Shown one piece after another: positions 1 through 9,644 of a stretch of 64,000 bases of DNA. The DNA comes from Roseomonas mucosa (lineage in GTDB: Bacteria > Pseudomonadota > Alphaproteobacteria > Acetobacterales > Acetobacteraceae). The position numbers and the translations under genes were made by a program. Below the pieces are notes generated by a model. The model did not search any database and was not told the DNA's origin. It was given only the letters and a program-made list of their open reading frames with translations. Position 1 is the stretch's first letter, and each line of letters starts with the position of its first letter. Where the stretch lies: contig CAMDWG010000003.1 in assembly GCA_945878375.1 (NCBI GenBank), positions 62,001 to 126,000 of the forward strand. Reading direction: 5' to 3'.

Positions 1-142
1 CCTCCACCTCCTGCCCCGCCGTCACCTCCACCCCGCCGCCGACGCGGCGCGTGCCGAGGATGACGGCTTCCTCCCCCAACTCGGCGCGGAGGATCGCCAT
101 GGCGTCCGCCATGCGCGCCGCGCGAATGGTGCGAAGGCGCAT
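1..142 (-). CDS. flhF: FlhF, flagellar biosynthesis GTPase (N-terminal part, runs off the window)
   Basis: Only the first 47 codons lie in the window. They read MRLRTIRAARMADAM..., then an ELGEEAVILGTRR stretch, which is the characteristic N-terminus of FlhF, the SRP-type GTPase that places the flagellum and helps assemble the export gate. The start ATG (142-140) overlaps the flhA stop as TGATG, so it is translationally coupled to flhA, the usual flhA-flhF order. The GTPase domain lies outside the window and cannot be checked. Confidence 0.85.
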   Translation of the reverse strand, partial: MRLRTIRAARMADAMAILRAELGEEAVILGTRRVGGGVEVTAGQEVE

Positions 143-2205
143 CAGCCCACCGTGCCGATGGTGCGGATGCGCGCGCGCGCATGGATCTCGGCATGGGCCA
201 GAACGGCGGTCTGCGGGCGGAAGCGTTCCACCACCGCGCGCACATGGGCGCGGATGCCGCCCGAGCAGACCAGCACCGCCGGCTCACCGGCATTGGACGC
301 GCCGTCGAAGGCCTCCCGCAGCGCTGCCATGAAGGCGCCGAGGCGCGATGGCACCATGGCCAGCTGCTTTTCCTCACCCGGGCCGGCCAGCGCGTCCGCG
401 AAGTCGCGTTCCCATTCGGCCGAAAGCGCGATGATCGGGATCGCGCCATGCGGTGCGCGCGCCGCGTCGCTGATCTGCCGCGCGAGCCGGACGCGCACCG
501 TGGCGACGATGCCGGCCAGGCTGCGCGTGCCGGCCGCGGCCGCATCCTGGATGCCCTCCAGGATCGTCGGAAGGTCGCGGATCGACACGCGTTCGGCCAG
601 CAGCGACTGCAGCACGCGCTGCACCGTGCCCATGCTCGCCTGCGCGGGGATGAGGTCCGACACCAAGCGGCGATGCTCGGGGGCCAACTCGTCCAGCAGC
701 TTCTGCGTCTCCGCGAAGGACAGCAGCTCGGGCATCGTGTCGCGCACGATCTCCGTCAGGTGGGTCGCCAGCACGCCGGCCGAATCCACCACGGTGTAGC
801 CCATCGCCAGCGCTTCCTCCCGCAGGGTTTCCTCGATCCAGGCGGCGGGCAGGCCGAAGGAGGGCTCCTGCACGCGTTCCCCCGGCAGCGCGGGCGGTGC
901 GCCCGATGGGTCGATCGCCATGTGCAGCGGCGGCTTCAGCACGCCGCGCCCCGCCTCGATCTCCTTCACGCGCACCACATAGGTGTCGGGGGGCAGCTGC
1001 AGATTGTCCTGGATCCGGACCGAGGGCAGGACGAAGCCCATCTCCTGCGCCGTGGTGCGGCGGAGCGAGCGGATCTGGTCCGACAGCCGCGTCGCGTCCC
1101 CGGCCGCGAGGTTGAGCAGCCCATAGCCGAGTTCGAGCCGCAGCAGGTCCATCTTCAGCGCGTCGGAGGCCGGCGGCTCGGGCGGTGGCCCGGGCGGGAT
1201 GGCGCTGACCGCTTCCTGCATCCGCTCCGCCTGCCATTGCTTCCGCGCCATCCAGCCCGCGCCGCCGGCCAGCGCCAGGAAGGGGATGGCCGGCATGCCC
1301 GGCAGCAGCGCCATGAAGGCCGCCGCCCCGGCCGCGAGGCCGAGCGGCTTCGGCCCGCCCAGCTGCAGCGCCAGCGCCTTGTCCGCGCGCCCATCGACGC
1401 CACCCTTCGTCACCACGATGCCCGCCGCGACGGACACCAGCAGCGCCGGGATCTGCCCCACCAGCCCGTCGCCGACGGTCAGGAAGGAGAAGGTCGTGAT
1501 CGCCTCCCCGATCGCCATGCCGTGGCGCAGCGACCCGATCGCGATGCCGGCGAGCAGGTTGATCGCGGTGGTGATCAGCCCCGCGATCGCATCGCCGCGC
1601 ACGAATTTCGCGGCACCGTCCATTGCGCCGTAGAAGGCGCTCTCATCCTCCAGCTCCTTGCGCCGGCGCCGTGCCTCCGCCTCGGTCAGGATGCCGGCCG
1701 AGAGATCGGAATCGATCGCCATCTGCTTGCCCGGCATCGCATCCAGGCTGAACCGCGCGGCGACTTCGGCGATGCGGCCCGAGCCCTTCGTCACCACGAC
1801 GAAATTCACGATCAGCAGGATCGCGAAGACGATCAGCCCGACCAGCACGTCGCCCGCCATCAGGAAGGTGCCGAAGGCGGAGATCACCGCCCCGGCTGCG
1901 TCCGGCCCCTCATGCCCCGTGGTCAGGATGGCGCGCGTGGTGGCGACATTGAGCGCGAGGCGCAGCAGCGTCGTCAGCAGCAGCACCGTGGGGAAGGCGC
2001 TGAAATCCAGCGGCCGCTGCATGAACAGCGCCACCATCAAGACCAACACCGAGGAGGTGATGGACAGCGCCAGCCCCACATCCAGCAGCCAGGATGGCAG
2101 CGGCACCACCAGCACCGCGACCAGCATCACAACGCCGAGCCCGAGCGCGACATCGCCCGAGGGCTTCGCCAAGCCGACCCAATGCGGCAGCACCAGCGCC
2201 TTCAT
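142..2205 (-). CDS. flhA: FlhA, flagellar type III export gate protein
   Basis: 687 residues, the normal FlhA length. The N-terminal half is a chain of hydrophobic segments. The FHIPEP-family signature lies at about residues 134-168 (NFVVVTKGSGRIAEVAARFS, then DAMPGKQMAIDSDL). The C-terminal half is the soluble cytoplasmic ring domain. In the inner membrane FlhA forms the nonameric export gate that drives proton-coupled secretion of rod, hook and filament subunits. It lies 3 nt downstream of flbD and overlaps flhF, so it belongs to the leftward fliK-to-flhF run. The first ATG gives the expected family N-terminus. Confidence 0.96.
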   Translation of the reverse strand: MKALVLPHWVGLAKPSGDVALGLGVVMLVAVLVVPLPSWLLDVGLALSITSSVLVLMVALFMQRPLDFSAFPTVLLLTTLLRLALNVATTRAILTTGHEGPDAAGAVISAFGTFLMAGDVLVGLIVFAILLIVNFVVVTKGSGRIAEVAARFSLDAMPGKQMAIDSDLSAGILTEAEARRRRKELEDESAFYGAMDGAAKFVRGDAIAGLITTAINLLAGIAIGSLRHGMAIGEAITTFSFLTVGDGLVGQIPALLVSVAAGIVVTKGGVDGRADKALALQLGGPKPLGLAAGAAAFMALLPGMPAIPFLALAGGAGWMARKQWQAERMQEAVSAIPPGPPPEPPASDALKMDLLRLELGYGLLNLAAGDATRLSDQIRSLRRTTAQEMGFVLPSVRIQDNLQLPPDTYVVRVKEIEAGRGVLKPPLHMAIDPSGAPPALPGERVQEPSFGLPAAWIEETLREEALAMGYTVVDSAGVLATHLTEIVRDTMPELLSFAETQKLLDELAPEHRRLVSDLIPAQASMGTVQRVLQSLLAERVSIRDLPTILEGIQDAAAAGTRSLAGIVATVRVRLARQISDAARAPHGAIPIIALSAEWERDFADALAGPGEEKQLAMVPSRLGAFMAALREAFDGASNAGEPAVLVCSGGIRAHVRAVVERFRPQTAVLAHAEIHARARIRTIGTVG

Positions 2206-2208
2206 GCG

Positions 2209-3600
2209 TCAGGCCGCCCCCGGCAGCGCGATGAAGGCCTGGCCCGGCGCCGGCGGCACGGCGAGGCCAGCGGCGCGATACTCCGTCAGCTTGTTCCGCA
2301 GCGTACGGATGGAGATGCCGAGGATCTCCGCCGCGCGCGTGCGATTGCCGAGGCAATGCGACAGCGTCTCGATGATCAGTTCCTGCTCCACCTCCTCCAT
2401 CTTCCGCCCGACCAGGGCGGCCACGCGGCCGGGCTGGGTGGGGGCAGGGGCGGGGGCCTGCGGCGCGTCGGCGGCGACGGGATCCGGCGCGCGCCGAGGG
2501 CGGATCAGCTCGATTGCCTCGGGCCCGATGCTCGGGCCTTCGGCCAGCAGCACGGCGCGGTGCAGGCAGTTCTCCAGCTCGCGCACATTGCCTGGCCAGG
2601 GATGCGCGAGCAGCGCCGCCGCCGCCGCTGGAGACAGGCTGCGGGATGGCAGGCCGTTGGCCTGCGCGTAGCGGGCCGCGAAATGCGCGGCCAGCGGCAG
2701 GATGTCCGCCGTGCGCTCCCTGAGCGGCGGGATGTGCAGCGCGAGTACGTTCAGGCGGAAGAACAGATCCTCCCGGAAGCGGCCCTTCGCCACCTCGGCC
2801 GAAAGATCGCGATGCGTGGCGGCGAGTAGGCGAACATCGACCTTGACAGGCGCGGTGCCGCCCAGCCGGTCCACCTCCTTCTCCTGGATCACGCGCAGCA
2901 ACTTCGCTTGCAGGCGCGGGTCCATCTCCCCGATCTCGTCCAGCAGCAGCGTGCCGCCCTCGGCCTGTTCGAACTTGCCCTTGCGCGCGGCCACCGCGCC
3001 GCTGAAGGCACCCTTCTCATGGCCGAACAATTCGGATTCCAGCAGCGTTTCCGGCAGCGCGGCGCAGTTCAGCGCGACGAAGGGTCCCCGCCCGCGCTTG
3101 CTGCGAGCATGGATGTGCCGCGCCAGCACTTCCTTGCCCGTGCCGCTTTCGCCCGTGATCAGCAGGCTGGCATCGGCCTTCGCCAACTGCCCCGCACGTG
3201 CCAGCAGCAGTGCCATGGCCTCGTCCTGCACGACGGGGCCTTCCCGGCCTGGCTCGGCGCCGGCGGCTTCCAGCATCGCGATGATCAGGTCGGCATCGGG
3301 CGGCAGCGGCAGGAAGTCGCGCGCCCCGGCTTCGATCGCGCGCACGGCGGCATCCGCATCCTCGGCCCGGCCGCAGGCGACGACGGGGCAGGCGATGCGT
3401 TCCGCTCCCAGCGCCTGCACCAGCCACGCCACATCGTGGCGGAGGTCCACCAGCGCGAGGTCAGCACCTTCCGCGCGCAGCCGCCCGAGCCCCGCCGCAA
3501 CGCCTTCCGCATGGCCGAGCTTCGCGCCGCGCGCGATCGCGACGCGCGCGGCTGCGCCCAGCTCCCCTTCCAGCGATCCGATGATGAGAAGCCGCGTCAT
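2209..3600 (-). CDS. flbD: FlbD-type sigma-54-dependent transcriptional activator
   Basis: 463 residues resembling Caulobacter FlbD over their whole length. There is an N-terminal receiver-like domain (1-110), an AAA+ domain with Walker A GESGTGKE (150-157) and Walker B LLLDEIGEM (about 218-226), and a C-terminal Fis-type helix-turn-helix (LGNRTRAAEILGISIRTLRN). FlbD activates late flagellar genes from sigma-54 promoters and represses some early ones by binding ftr enhancers. The sigma-54-contacting loop reads GAFSGA (197-202) instead of the usual GAFTGA. It sits between fliN and flhA, and the window has two strong sigma-54 promoters at 9535-9659 that it could control. Confidence 0.93.
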   Translation of the reverse strand: MTRLLIIGSLEGELGAAARVAIARGAKLGHAEGVAAGLGRLRAEGADLALVDLRHDVAWLVQALGAERIACPVVACGRAEDADAAVRAIEAGARDFLPLPPDADLIIAMLEAAGAEPGREGPVVQDEAMALLLARAGQLAKADASLLITGESGTGKEVLARHIHARSKRGRGPFVALNCAALPETLLESELFGHEKGAFSGAVAARKGKFEQAEGGTLLLDEIGEMDPRLQAKLLRVIQEKEVDRLGGTAPVKVDVRLLAATHRDLSAEVAKGRFREDLFFRLNVLALHIPPLRERTADILPLAAHFAARYAQANGLPSRSLSPAAAAALLAHPWPGNVRELENCLHRAVLLAEGPSIGPEAIELIRPRRAPDPVAADAPQAPAPAPTQPGRVAALVGRKMEEVEQELIIETLSHCLGNRTRAAEILGISIRTLRNKLTEYRAAGLAVPPAPGQAFIALPGAA

Positions 3601-3603
3601 GCC

Positions 3604-3927
3604 TCAGGCGGTCCCGCGATCGGCCTTGACGATTTCCGTCATGGTCACGCCGAGCCTGTTGTCGTCGACCATCACCACCTCGCCGCGCGCGACCAGGCGG
3701 TTGTTGACGTAGATCTCCACCGCCTCGCCCAGCTTGCGGTCGAGTTCGACCACCGCGCCGCGGCCCAGCTTCAGCAACTGCGATACCTGCATCGTGGCAC
3801 GTCCCAGCACGGCGCTGACCTGGACGGGGATGTCATAGACCGCGTCCAGGTCGCGCGTGCCCGCGGCCGCCGCGGCGGCCAGCGCCTCCGTCACCGGCAC
3901 TGCCTCGAAGCCGTCCTGCATGCTCAT
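3604..3927 (-). CDS. fliN: FliN, flagellar motor switch C-ring protein
   Basis: 107 residues with the SpoA/FliN fold in the C-terminal 80. Typical motifs are VYDIPVQVSAVLGR, LLKLGRGAVVELDRK and VNNRLVARGEVVMVDDN. FliN forms the lower C-ring with FliM and FliG and docks FliH and the export ATPase. The start ATG overlaps the fliH stop (ATGA), showing translational coupling. An alternative start two codons downstream would change little. Confidence 0.94.
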   Translation of the reverse strand: MSMQDGFEAVPVTEALAAAAAAGTRDLDAVYDIPVQVSAVLGRATMQVSQLLKLGRGAVVELDRKLGEAVEIYVNNRLVARGEVVMVDDNRLGVTMTEIVKADRGTA

Positions 3928-4529
3928 GCCTCGTCACTCCCGAAGGTGAATCCTGCCGCTTCCAGCGCGGCGCGCACGGCGGCGCGGCGCGCGTCCAGCG
4001 AAACCAGCTGGGCGCCATCGCGCCACTCGATCCGCCCGTCGCCGGGCGGCAGCGTGGGGTCGGCCGCGACCCCCGGCCCGTCGGGCAGCAGGGCGGCGGC
4101 GGCGGCGACCAGTTCCGGCGCCACGAACAGCCTGGCCTCCGGCCGGTCCGCCAGGGCGGGGCGCAGCGCTGCGGCGATGCGGGCGGGCAGCGCCGCGCCA
4201 CGCCGCGCCGATTCCTCCGGCAGCGCCGCATCCAGGACGCTGAACATCAGCGAGGCCAGCGCCTCGGCCGATTGCACCGCGATACGCTCGGCTTCCGCCG
4301 ACGCATCCGCCATCGCCGCCGTGAGCAGGCCGAGGCTGGCGGCGATCTGCGCGTTCTGCGCGGCGGCCTGGCGGCGCAGCCCTTCCGCGAGGCCTTCGGC
4401 GAAGCCGCGCGCATGGCCTTCCGTCGCGCCGTCCGCCCGCGCGGCCGCGAGCAGCGCCGGGTCGGGCGGCGGCGGAACGATGGCGGGCGGCGGCTGCGAC
4501 AGGTCGGGCAGGGTGGCGGTGAACCTCAC
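3924..4529 (-). CDS. fliH: FliH-like flagellar export ATPase regulator
   Basis: 201 residues. After a Pro-rich start come spaced Gly residues in a helical stretch ([18 protein letters not shown]), the GxxxG-type repeats typical of FliH. The C-terminal domain resembles the stator-like HrpE/YscL/FliH family. FliH binds and restrains the FliI ATPase and brings export substrates to the C-ring. The family diverges fast in sequence, so position carries weight: it lies between fliG and fliN, with 4-nt ATGA overlaps on both sides. Confidence 0.85.
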   Translation of the reverse strand: MRFTATLPDLSQPPPAIVPPPPDPALLAAARADGATEGHARGFAEGLAEGLRRQAAAQNAQIAASLGLLTAAMADASAEAERIAVQSAEALASLMFSVLDAALPEESARRGAALPARIAAALRPALADRPEARLFVAPELVAAAAALLPDGPGVAADPTLPPGDGRIEWRDGAQLVSLDARRAAVRAALEAAGFTFGSDEA

Positions 4530-5530
4530 GCGATCATCTCCTCCTCGCCGCTATCGGCCATCTGGATCTGGCCTTGCGCCGCCAGGTCCTTGGCCTGCGC
4601 GACGATCACCGCCTGCGCTTCCTCCACGTCGCGCAGTCGCACGGGCCCGAGCGCCGCGAGATCGTCCTTCAGCAGCTTGGATGCGCGTTCCGACAGGTTG
4701 CGGAAAAACAGGTCCCGCAGCGTTTCGCTTGCGCCCTTCAGCGCCAGCACCAGCTTGTCCTTCGGCACCGCGCGCAGCAGCAGCTGGATGCCCGGCCCGT
4801 CCACGCGCTGCAGGTCGTCGAAGGTGAACATCAGGGCGCGGATCCTCTCCGCGCTCTCGCGGTTGCGCTGCTCGAGCGCATTGAGGATCCGGGTTTCCGC
4901 CGCGCGGTCCAGGTTGTTGAAGATCTCCGCCATCACCTCATGCGAATCGCGCCGCTGGCCGCGCGCGAGGTTCGACATGAATTCGCTTCGCAGCGTCCGC
5001 TCGACCCCGTCCAGTGCTTCCTTCTGGACCGTCTCCATCCGCAGCATCCGCATCACGACTTCCATCGCGAAGGCTTCCGGCAGCAGCGACAGCACGCGCG
5101 CCGCGTGGTCCGGCTTCACCTTGGACAGCACCACGGCGACGGTCTGCGGATATTCGTTCTTCAGGTAGTTCGCGAGAACCGCCTCGTTCACATTGCCCAG
5201 CTTGTCCCACATGGTGCGGCCCGCCGGGCCGCGGATCTCCTCCATGATCTGGGCCACGCGTTCCTTCGGCAGGGTGCGCAGCAGCAGCCGTTCGGTGGCG
5301 TCGTAGGAGCCGACGAGACTGCCCGTCTGGCCGAACAGCGCGCTGAATTCCCGCACCACCTCCTCGACCTGCGCCGAGGCGATGGTGCCGAGCCCGGCCA
5401 TCGACAGCGACAGGTCGCGGATCTCATCCTCATGCAGCTGGCTGAAGATCTTCGCCACCTGCTCCTCACCCAGCGCGAGCATCAGCGTCGCGGCCTTCTT
5501 CGGTCCCGTCAGGGTGCGCGCGCCGCTCAT
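4526..5530 (-). CDS. fliG: FliG, flagellar motor switch torque-generating protein
   Basis: 334 residues with the three-part FliG layout. The N-terminal FliF-binding domain starts [17 protein letters not shown]. The middle domain carries the EHPQ-region variant [23 protein letters not shown]. The C-terminal domain has the charged torque helix ([20 protein letters not shown]). It bridges the MS-ring and the C-ring and meets the stators. It overlaps fliF upstream and fliH downstream by 4 nt each. Confidence 0.96.
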   Translation of the reverse strand: MSGARTLTGPKKAATLMLALGEEQVAKIFSQLHEDEIRDLSLSMAGLGTIASAQVEEVVREFSALFGQTGSLVGSYDATERLLLRTLPKERVAQIMEEIRGPAGRTMWDKLGNVNEAVLANYLKNEYPQTVAVVLSKVKPDHAARVLSLLPEAFAMEVVMRMLRMETVQKEALDGVERTLRSEFMSNLARGQRRDSHEVMAEIFNNLDRAAETRILNALEQRNRESAERIRALMFTFDDLQRVDGPGIQLLLRAVPKDKLVLALKGASETLRDLFFRNLSERASKLLKDDLAALGPVRLRDVEEAQAVIVAQAKDLAAQGQIQMADSGEEEMIA

Positions 5531-7215
5531 GCCGTGCCATCCTCCGGCGCCAGCCAGCGGCGCACCACGGCGACCGCCTGGTCTGGATTGCTGTCCACCA
5601 TCTCGGCCAGCGCCTTCAGCGCGGAAGCGCGCATCTGCCCTTCGACCTGCGCGACCGAGATCAGCGTGTCTTCCGCCGCGCCGGGCAGCGCCGCCGGGCC
5701 CGTCGCGGTGCCTGTGACCGCAGGATCCCCACCCGCGCCGGCGGCAAGGGCTGCGCCCTCCGTGCCTTCAAGCGCGATCGTCCCGCCACCGCCCCCGGCG
5801 CCCGCAAAGACGAGGCCGGGCGGCGATGCCAGCGCGACGCCCAGCCGCCCGACCAGCGGGCGCAGCAGCAGCAGGATGGCGGCCAGCGCCACCACGGCGA
5901 GAATGGCGCTCTCGACGATGCGGCCCATCAGCGCGGTCGGCACGACCTGGCCCAGGATGACGAAGCCCTGCGGCGTGGGATCGGCCGGCGGGGGTTCGGC
6001 AAAGCGCAGGCTCACCACATCCACGCGGTCGCCGCGCCGCTCATCGAAGCCCACGGCCGACCGCGCGAGGGTGGCGATGCGCTGCATCTCCTCCGGCGTG
6101 CGTTCGCGCCATTGCGGCGGGCCGGAGGCCTGCGGTTCCCATACCCCGTCCACCAGCACGGCGACGGAGATGCGGCGGATCGCGGGCTGTTCGCGCGTGG
6201 TGTTCCGCGTCAGGCGGCCGATCTCGAAATTCGTCGTCTCGTCCTGGCGCGACTGTTCGGTGCGTGGGCCGCCGGTTTGCGGATCGGCGCCTGGCAGCTG
6301 GTTTTGTACCGAGACATTGCCCGGTTCCGAGGTCCGGCTGCTCTCGGTGGTCGATTGCGTGCTGCGCGGGACCTGGTTCTCGCTGTCGAAGCGTTCCTCA
6401 ACCGTCTGGATGCGATCGAAGTCGAAATCGACGGAGGCTTCCGCCCGCACGCGCCCGGTGCCGAGGATGCGTTCCAGCAATTCCTCCACCGCCCGCGCCA
6501 TGCGCAGTTCATGCGTGCGGCGCAGTTCTTCCGCGCCCTGGGCGGCGGCGGGGCCGGCCAGCGCCTGGCCGCCGCGCGCCAGCAATTCGCCCCGGCTGTC
6601 GACGATGGAGATGTTCTGCGGGCGCAGCCCGGGGACGGCGGTGGACACCAGGTGCAGCACCGACTGCACGCCTTCGCGGTCCAGCCGCTGCGGACCGGAC
6701 ATGGTCAGCACGACGCTGGCCTGGGCTTCGCCCCTTTCGCGTGAGAAGGGCTCGCGGCGCGGCAGCACCAGATGCACGCGCGCATTCCGCACGCCGGTCA
6801 GGCCGCGGATGGTGCGCGACAGTTCCCCCTCCAGCGCGCGCAGGCGGTTCATGTCCTGCTGGAACGGCGTCGTCGTCAGGCTCTCGCCGCGATCGAAGAT
6901 CTCGTAGCCGACCGATCCGCCGGCAGGCAGGCCTTCGCGCGCCAGCAGCAGGCGCACGCGCGGCACCTCGGATTCCGGCACGAGGACCTGGGAGCCGCCG
7001 CCGGCGATACGATGCGGGATGCGCTGGCGTTCCAGCGCGGCCACGACCTGGGAGGCGTCGCGCTGTTCGAGGTCCCCGTACAGCAGCGCCATCGGCGGTT
7101 CCGCCGCGCGCAGCGCCAGGAAGGCGAGCAGCCCGAGCGTGACCACGGCGACGCCGCCCATGGCGGCGAGTCGCAGCGGCCCGAAGGCGCGGAGCTGCGC
7201 GATCAGCCCGCCCAT
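5527..7215 (-). CDS. fliF: FliF, flagellar MS-ring protein
   Basis: 562 residues, the normal length. There is a transmembrane segment near residues 18-36, the YscJ/FliF periplasmic domain ([20 protein letters not shown] and YEIFDRGE...[18 protein letters not shown]), a long Ser/Thr/Gln-rich linker, a second membrane segment near 430-450 ([14 protein letters not shown]) and a C-terminal FliG-binding tail. FliF forms the MS ring that seeds basal-body assembly. A 24-bp tandem repeat lies just upstream of its start. Confidence 0.95.
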   Translation of the reverse strand: MGGLIAQLRAFGPLRLAAMGGVAVVTLGLLAFLALRAAEPPMALLYGDLEQRDASQVVAALERQRIPHRIAGGGSQVLVPESEVPRVRLLLAREGLPAGGSVGYEIFDRGESLTTTPFQQDMNRLRALEGELSRTIRGLTGVRNARVHLVLPRREPFSRERGEAQASVVLTMSGPQRLDREGVQSVLHLVSTAVPGLRPQNISIVDSRGELLARGGQALAGPAAAQGAEELRRTHELRMARAVEELLERILGTGRVRAEASVDFDFDRIQTVEERFDSENQVPRSTQSTTESSRTSEPGNVSVQNQLPGADPQTGGPRTEQSRQDETTNFEIGRLTRNTTREQPAIRRISVAVLVDGVWEPQASGPPQWRERTPEEMQRIATLARSAVGFDERRGDRVDVVSLRFAEPPPADPTPQGFVILGQVVPTALMGRIVESAILAVVALAAILLLLRPLVGRLGVALASPPGLVFAGAGGGGGTIALEGTEGAALAAGAGGDPAVTGTATGPAALPGAAEDTLISVAQVEGQMRASALKALAEMVDSNPDQAVAVVRRWLAPEDGTA

Positions 7216-7254
7216 CGAACGCCCTTCCGCGTCGTCGCCCGCCCCTCAAGGCTG

Positions 7255-7326
7255 GCCCACGCGCTTCCAGCGCGCAAAGCCCACGCGCCTCCAGCGCGCA
7301 AAGCCCACGCGCCTCCAGCGCGATCA
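7255..7326. repeat. 24-bp tandem repeat, three copies, in front of fliF
   Basis: Three head-to-tail copies of a unit beginning GCCCACGCGCCTCCAGCGCG lie at 7255-7278, 7279-7302 and 7303-7326. Copy 1 has T for C at one position and copy 3 diverges in its last few bases. On the fliF strand each unit contains a small inverted repeat (GCGCTGGAGGCGC), so a transcript could form three hairpins in the fliF leader. It lies between flgD and fliF in the same-direction run. Confidence 0.8.
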
Positions 7327-7421
7327 ATCCCTGCGCATCCTGCGCAACCCGACATGCTGCATCCCCATCGTGCCGGACGAGCCGACGGGCAGGTTTTGCC
7401 GGGGGAGCGGTAACGGAGCGG

Positions 7422-8090
7422 TTAACCGCCGCCGCTGACTTCGCGAAGTTTGTCGAATCCGACGCTCGCGGGGCCGAGGCGCAGCATCAGCGCGCCATCC
7501 TGGCGGACCGCACCGGTCACTAGCCCTGTCACGCCGAAGGTCACCGGTGTGGCCGCGCCATCGGCGCCGCGGCCGCTGACCGTCACGCGATAGGCGCCGT
7601 CCGGCCGCTGCTGCCCGCGGGCGTCGCGGCCATCCCAGGTCCAGCTTGTTGGTGCTGCGCCGAGGGGCAGCGTCGCGGTCCGCACCACGCTGCCGGCGGC
7701 ATCGCGCACTTCCAGCACCGCCTGCTGCGCCTTGCCCGCGCGGGGCAACGTGACCTCCGCCCTGCCGGCTTGCAGCGGCAATGTCTCTGTCTCCAGCGTC
7801 ACGCGCCGGCCGACGAGATCCGCGGTGCCGGCCAATTGCCCGGCCTGCTGCAATTCGAGCAGCTGGGTCAGGGTGCCGTTGCCGGCCATCTGTTGCTCGA
7901 CGCTGGCGAATTGCACCAACTGCTGTGTCAGCTTCTCGGTATCCATCGGGCTGGTCGGGTCTTGGCTTCGCAGCTGCGTGGTCAGCAGCTTCAGGAAGGT
8001 GCCGAGATCGGCCGAAAGCTGCGGGCCCCGGCCAGCAGCCGGCCCTGGTGTCGCGCTGCTGGCCGAGGCGCTGGCGGTGATGCTGTTCAT
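7422..8090 (-). CDS. flgD: FlgD, flagellar hook cap / hook assembly protein
   Basis: 222 residues. The conserved N-terminal region reads FLKLLTTQLRSQDPTSPMD, then LTQQLVQFASVEQQM, the FlgD signature. The C-terminal part has the Ig-like FlgD domain (TSWTWDGRDARGQQRPDGAYRV). FlgD caps the growing hook so that FlgE can polymerise, and is then discarded. It is 30 nt downstream of fliK, the gene that measures hook length. A GCGGTTAACCGC palindrome spans its stop codon (7418-7429). Confidence 0.94.
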   Translation of the reverse strand: MNSITASASASSATPGPAAGRGPQLSADLGTFLKLLTTQLRSQDPTSPMDTEKLTQQLVQFASVEQQMAGNGTLTQLLELQQAGQLAGTADLVGRRVTLETETLPLQAGRAEVTLPRAGKAQQAVLEVRDAAGSVVRTATLPLGAAPTSWTWDGRDARGQQRPDGAYRVTVSGRGADGAATPVTFGVTGLVTGAVRQDGALMLRLGPASVGFDKLREVSGGG

Positions 8091-8120
8091 GATGTCCGTC
8101 TCCCTGCGGTCGGGTGTTCG

Positions 8121-9482
8121 TCAGAAGGCGAGGTCGATCAGGCCGCGCGCGGTGGGCGCGGCCTGCTGGATGGTGGCTGCGGGCGTCTGCGGCGCTGGCC
8201 GTGCGCCCTGGCTGTCGCGCGCGGCGGGGCGGCGGTCGCGCCGGTCCTCGCCGCTGCCGCCGAAGCCAAGGCCGAAGGAGAGGTTGGGCATACGGCCCTC
8301 GGCGCCGAAGCCGGTGCCGGCGAGCGCGCGTTCCAACTCGGCCCGGTCGCGCTGCAGCAGGGCGAGCGTCTCCGGCCGTTCCGCGCGCAGGCTGACATGC
8401 GCCTCCGTGCCCCGGCTGATCGCGACCTCGACCCGGCCGAGTTCCACCGGGTCGAGGGTGAGGCTGATGCTGTCGTCGGAGCCGAGGGCGAGCGACACCG
8501 CGAAGGGCACCACCTGCCGTGCGGGCCAGGGGACCGGCGCGGCGGGGCGTGCCGGGGCCGCGGGTGGCTCGGGCGCGGGCGCGCCGAGCGTGCTGGCCGA
8601 TGTACCACCCGTGGTGGGGGCGGCTGGGGTCTCGGGTGCGGCGGCCATCGCTTCGATGGGCACCGCCTGGCCGGGATCGGGCATCGCGGCCGGGGGCGCC
8701 GGGTCCATCGGGGTTGCGATGGGCGCGACGGCGTCCGGGTCTGCGGGCATGCCGATGGCGGGCAACGTCGCGGCGCCGGGCAGGGTGCGCGGTTCATCGG
8801 CCTGCGATGCGGCCTCGGTGGCGGTGGGGAGGGCCGGCGCGGGGTCCGCCGCGACCCGGCCGGGACGCGCGGGCGCCTTGGCGGAGGCCGTGGCCGTGAT
8901 GGCGACCGGGCTGGCCGGCGTGTCGAACGCCTCGGTGGCGAGGCCGGGTGGCTCCGTGGTGGGCTGGGCGGTTCCGGTCGCGATGTGACCGCCCGAGATC
9001 TCGGCTGCGTCCGCCAGGACGGCGCCGGGAGATTGGCCCGCTGCGGCGGGCATGGATGCTGGCAGCTCCGGCGCGGTTGGCGTGGGGCCCGTGGACGCCG
9101 CGGCGATGAGCGGGGCCGATGCGCCCGGGCCCGGCGCCCCTTCGCTGAGAGACGCCTCCGTCATGGCGGGGATGGGCTGCGGCTGCGGCACCATCCGCGC
9201 GAGCAGGTCCGGCACGCTCAGCGCCGCGCCCTGCTCCATGCCGTTCGCCATGCTGGCCCCACGGGCTTCCCCAAGGCCCTCCACCATCGCCTCCGCCTCG
9301 GGCGTCAGGTCGCTTTCCGGCGCGGCGCCTTGCACCGCTTCGGCCGCCCCCAGCAGCCCCGCGAGCAGGCTGCCGAAATCCGCCGGCATATCCCCTGGCA
9401 CCCCGGCCATCGCCGGCTGGCCGCCGATGGCGGGAACGCCGGCGGCCGAGACACTGGCGGCAGGAAGAAGGCTTGCGTCCAT
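8121..9482 (-). CDS. fliK: FliK-like flagellar hook-length control protein
   Basis: 453 residues from the ATG at 9482. The reading frame stays open upstream, but that part is Arg/Ala-rich shadow sequence. The first 300 residues are low-complexity Ala/Pro/Gly. The C-terminal domain contains the FliK pattern SLTLDPVELGRVEVAISR, LRAERPETLALLQRDRAELERAL and a following GF segment. FliK measures the hook and switches export from hook to filament substrates. It is the first gene of the leftward run and starts about 53 nt downstream of a sigma-54 promoter. Confidence 0.88.
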   Translation of the reverse strand: MDASLLPAASVSAAGVPAIGGQPAMAGVPGDMPADFGSLLAGLLGAAEAVQGAAPESDLTPEAEAMVEGLGEARGASMANGMEQGAALSVPDLLARMVPQPQPIPAMTEASLSEGAPGPGASAPLIAAASTGPTPTAPELPASMPAAAGQSPGAVLADAAEISGGHIATGTAQPTTEPPGLATEAFDTPASPVAITATASAKAPARPGRVAADPAPALPTATEAASQADEPRTLPGAATLPAIGMPADPDAVAPIATPMDPAPPAAMPDPGQAVPIEAMAAAPETPAAPTTGGTSASTLGAPAPEPPAAPARPAAPVPWPARQVVPFAVSLALGSDDSISLTLDPVELGRVEVAISRGTEAHVSLRAERPETLALLQRDRAELERALAGTGFGAEGRMPNLSFGLGFGGSGEDRRDRRPAARDSQGARPAPQTPAATIQQAAPTARGLIDLAF

Positions 9483-9534
9483 GCGGGATGCCCGAATGCG
9501 GAGTGGCACCGGCGCCACCGCTCGCAGGCCCAGC

Positions 9535-9549
9535 GCAAGCCGCGTGCCT
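9535..9549 (-). promoter_or_regulatory. Sigma-54 promoter for the fliK-flgD-fliF run
   Basis: On the minus strand the sequence is AGGCACG-CGGC-TTGC. This has the invariant GG (-24) and GC (-12) with 10 nt between them, one mismatch from TGGCACG-N4-TTGC. It points at fliK, whose start is at 9482. Flagellar clusters with FlbD normally use sigma-54, so function and position agree. Confidence 0.75.
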
Positions 9550-9589
9550 GCCGTGGCGCGGAGCCGGGCGGCAGGACAGGCCCCTACCG

Positions 9590-9625
9590 CGGCAGTTGCT
9601 GCCGCCGGCCCGGCAGTCCCTGCCG
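9590..9625. promoter_or_regulatory. Paired CGGCAG-N3-CTGCCG palindromes, candidate FlbD enhancer
   Basis: CGGCAGTTGCTGCCG (9590-9604) and CGGCAGTCCCTGCCG (9611-9625) have identical half-sites and are centred 21 bp apart, two helical turns. They lie between the two divergent sigma-54 promoters, a usual distance for an enhancer-binding protein. FlbD is encoded in the window and is the likely ligand; that assignment is inference. Confidence 0.65.
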
Positions 9626-9644
9626 CGCACCGGGCCGCAAGCGC

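Noticed and set aside
181-2829. 882-codon plus-strand frame opposite flhA/flbD
   Set aside because: Antisense to two clear flagellar genes; codon-position bias belongs to the minus strand.
7340-7360. Possible sigma-54 promoter in front of fliF
   Set aside because: On the minus strand AGCATGT-N4-TTGC lacks the essential GG at -24.
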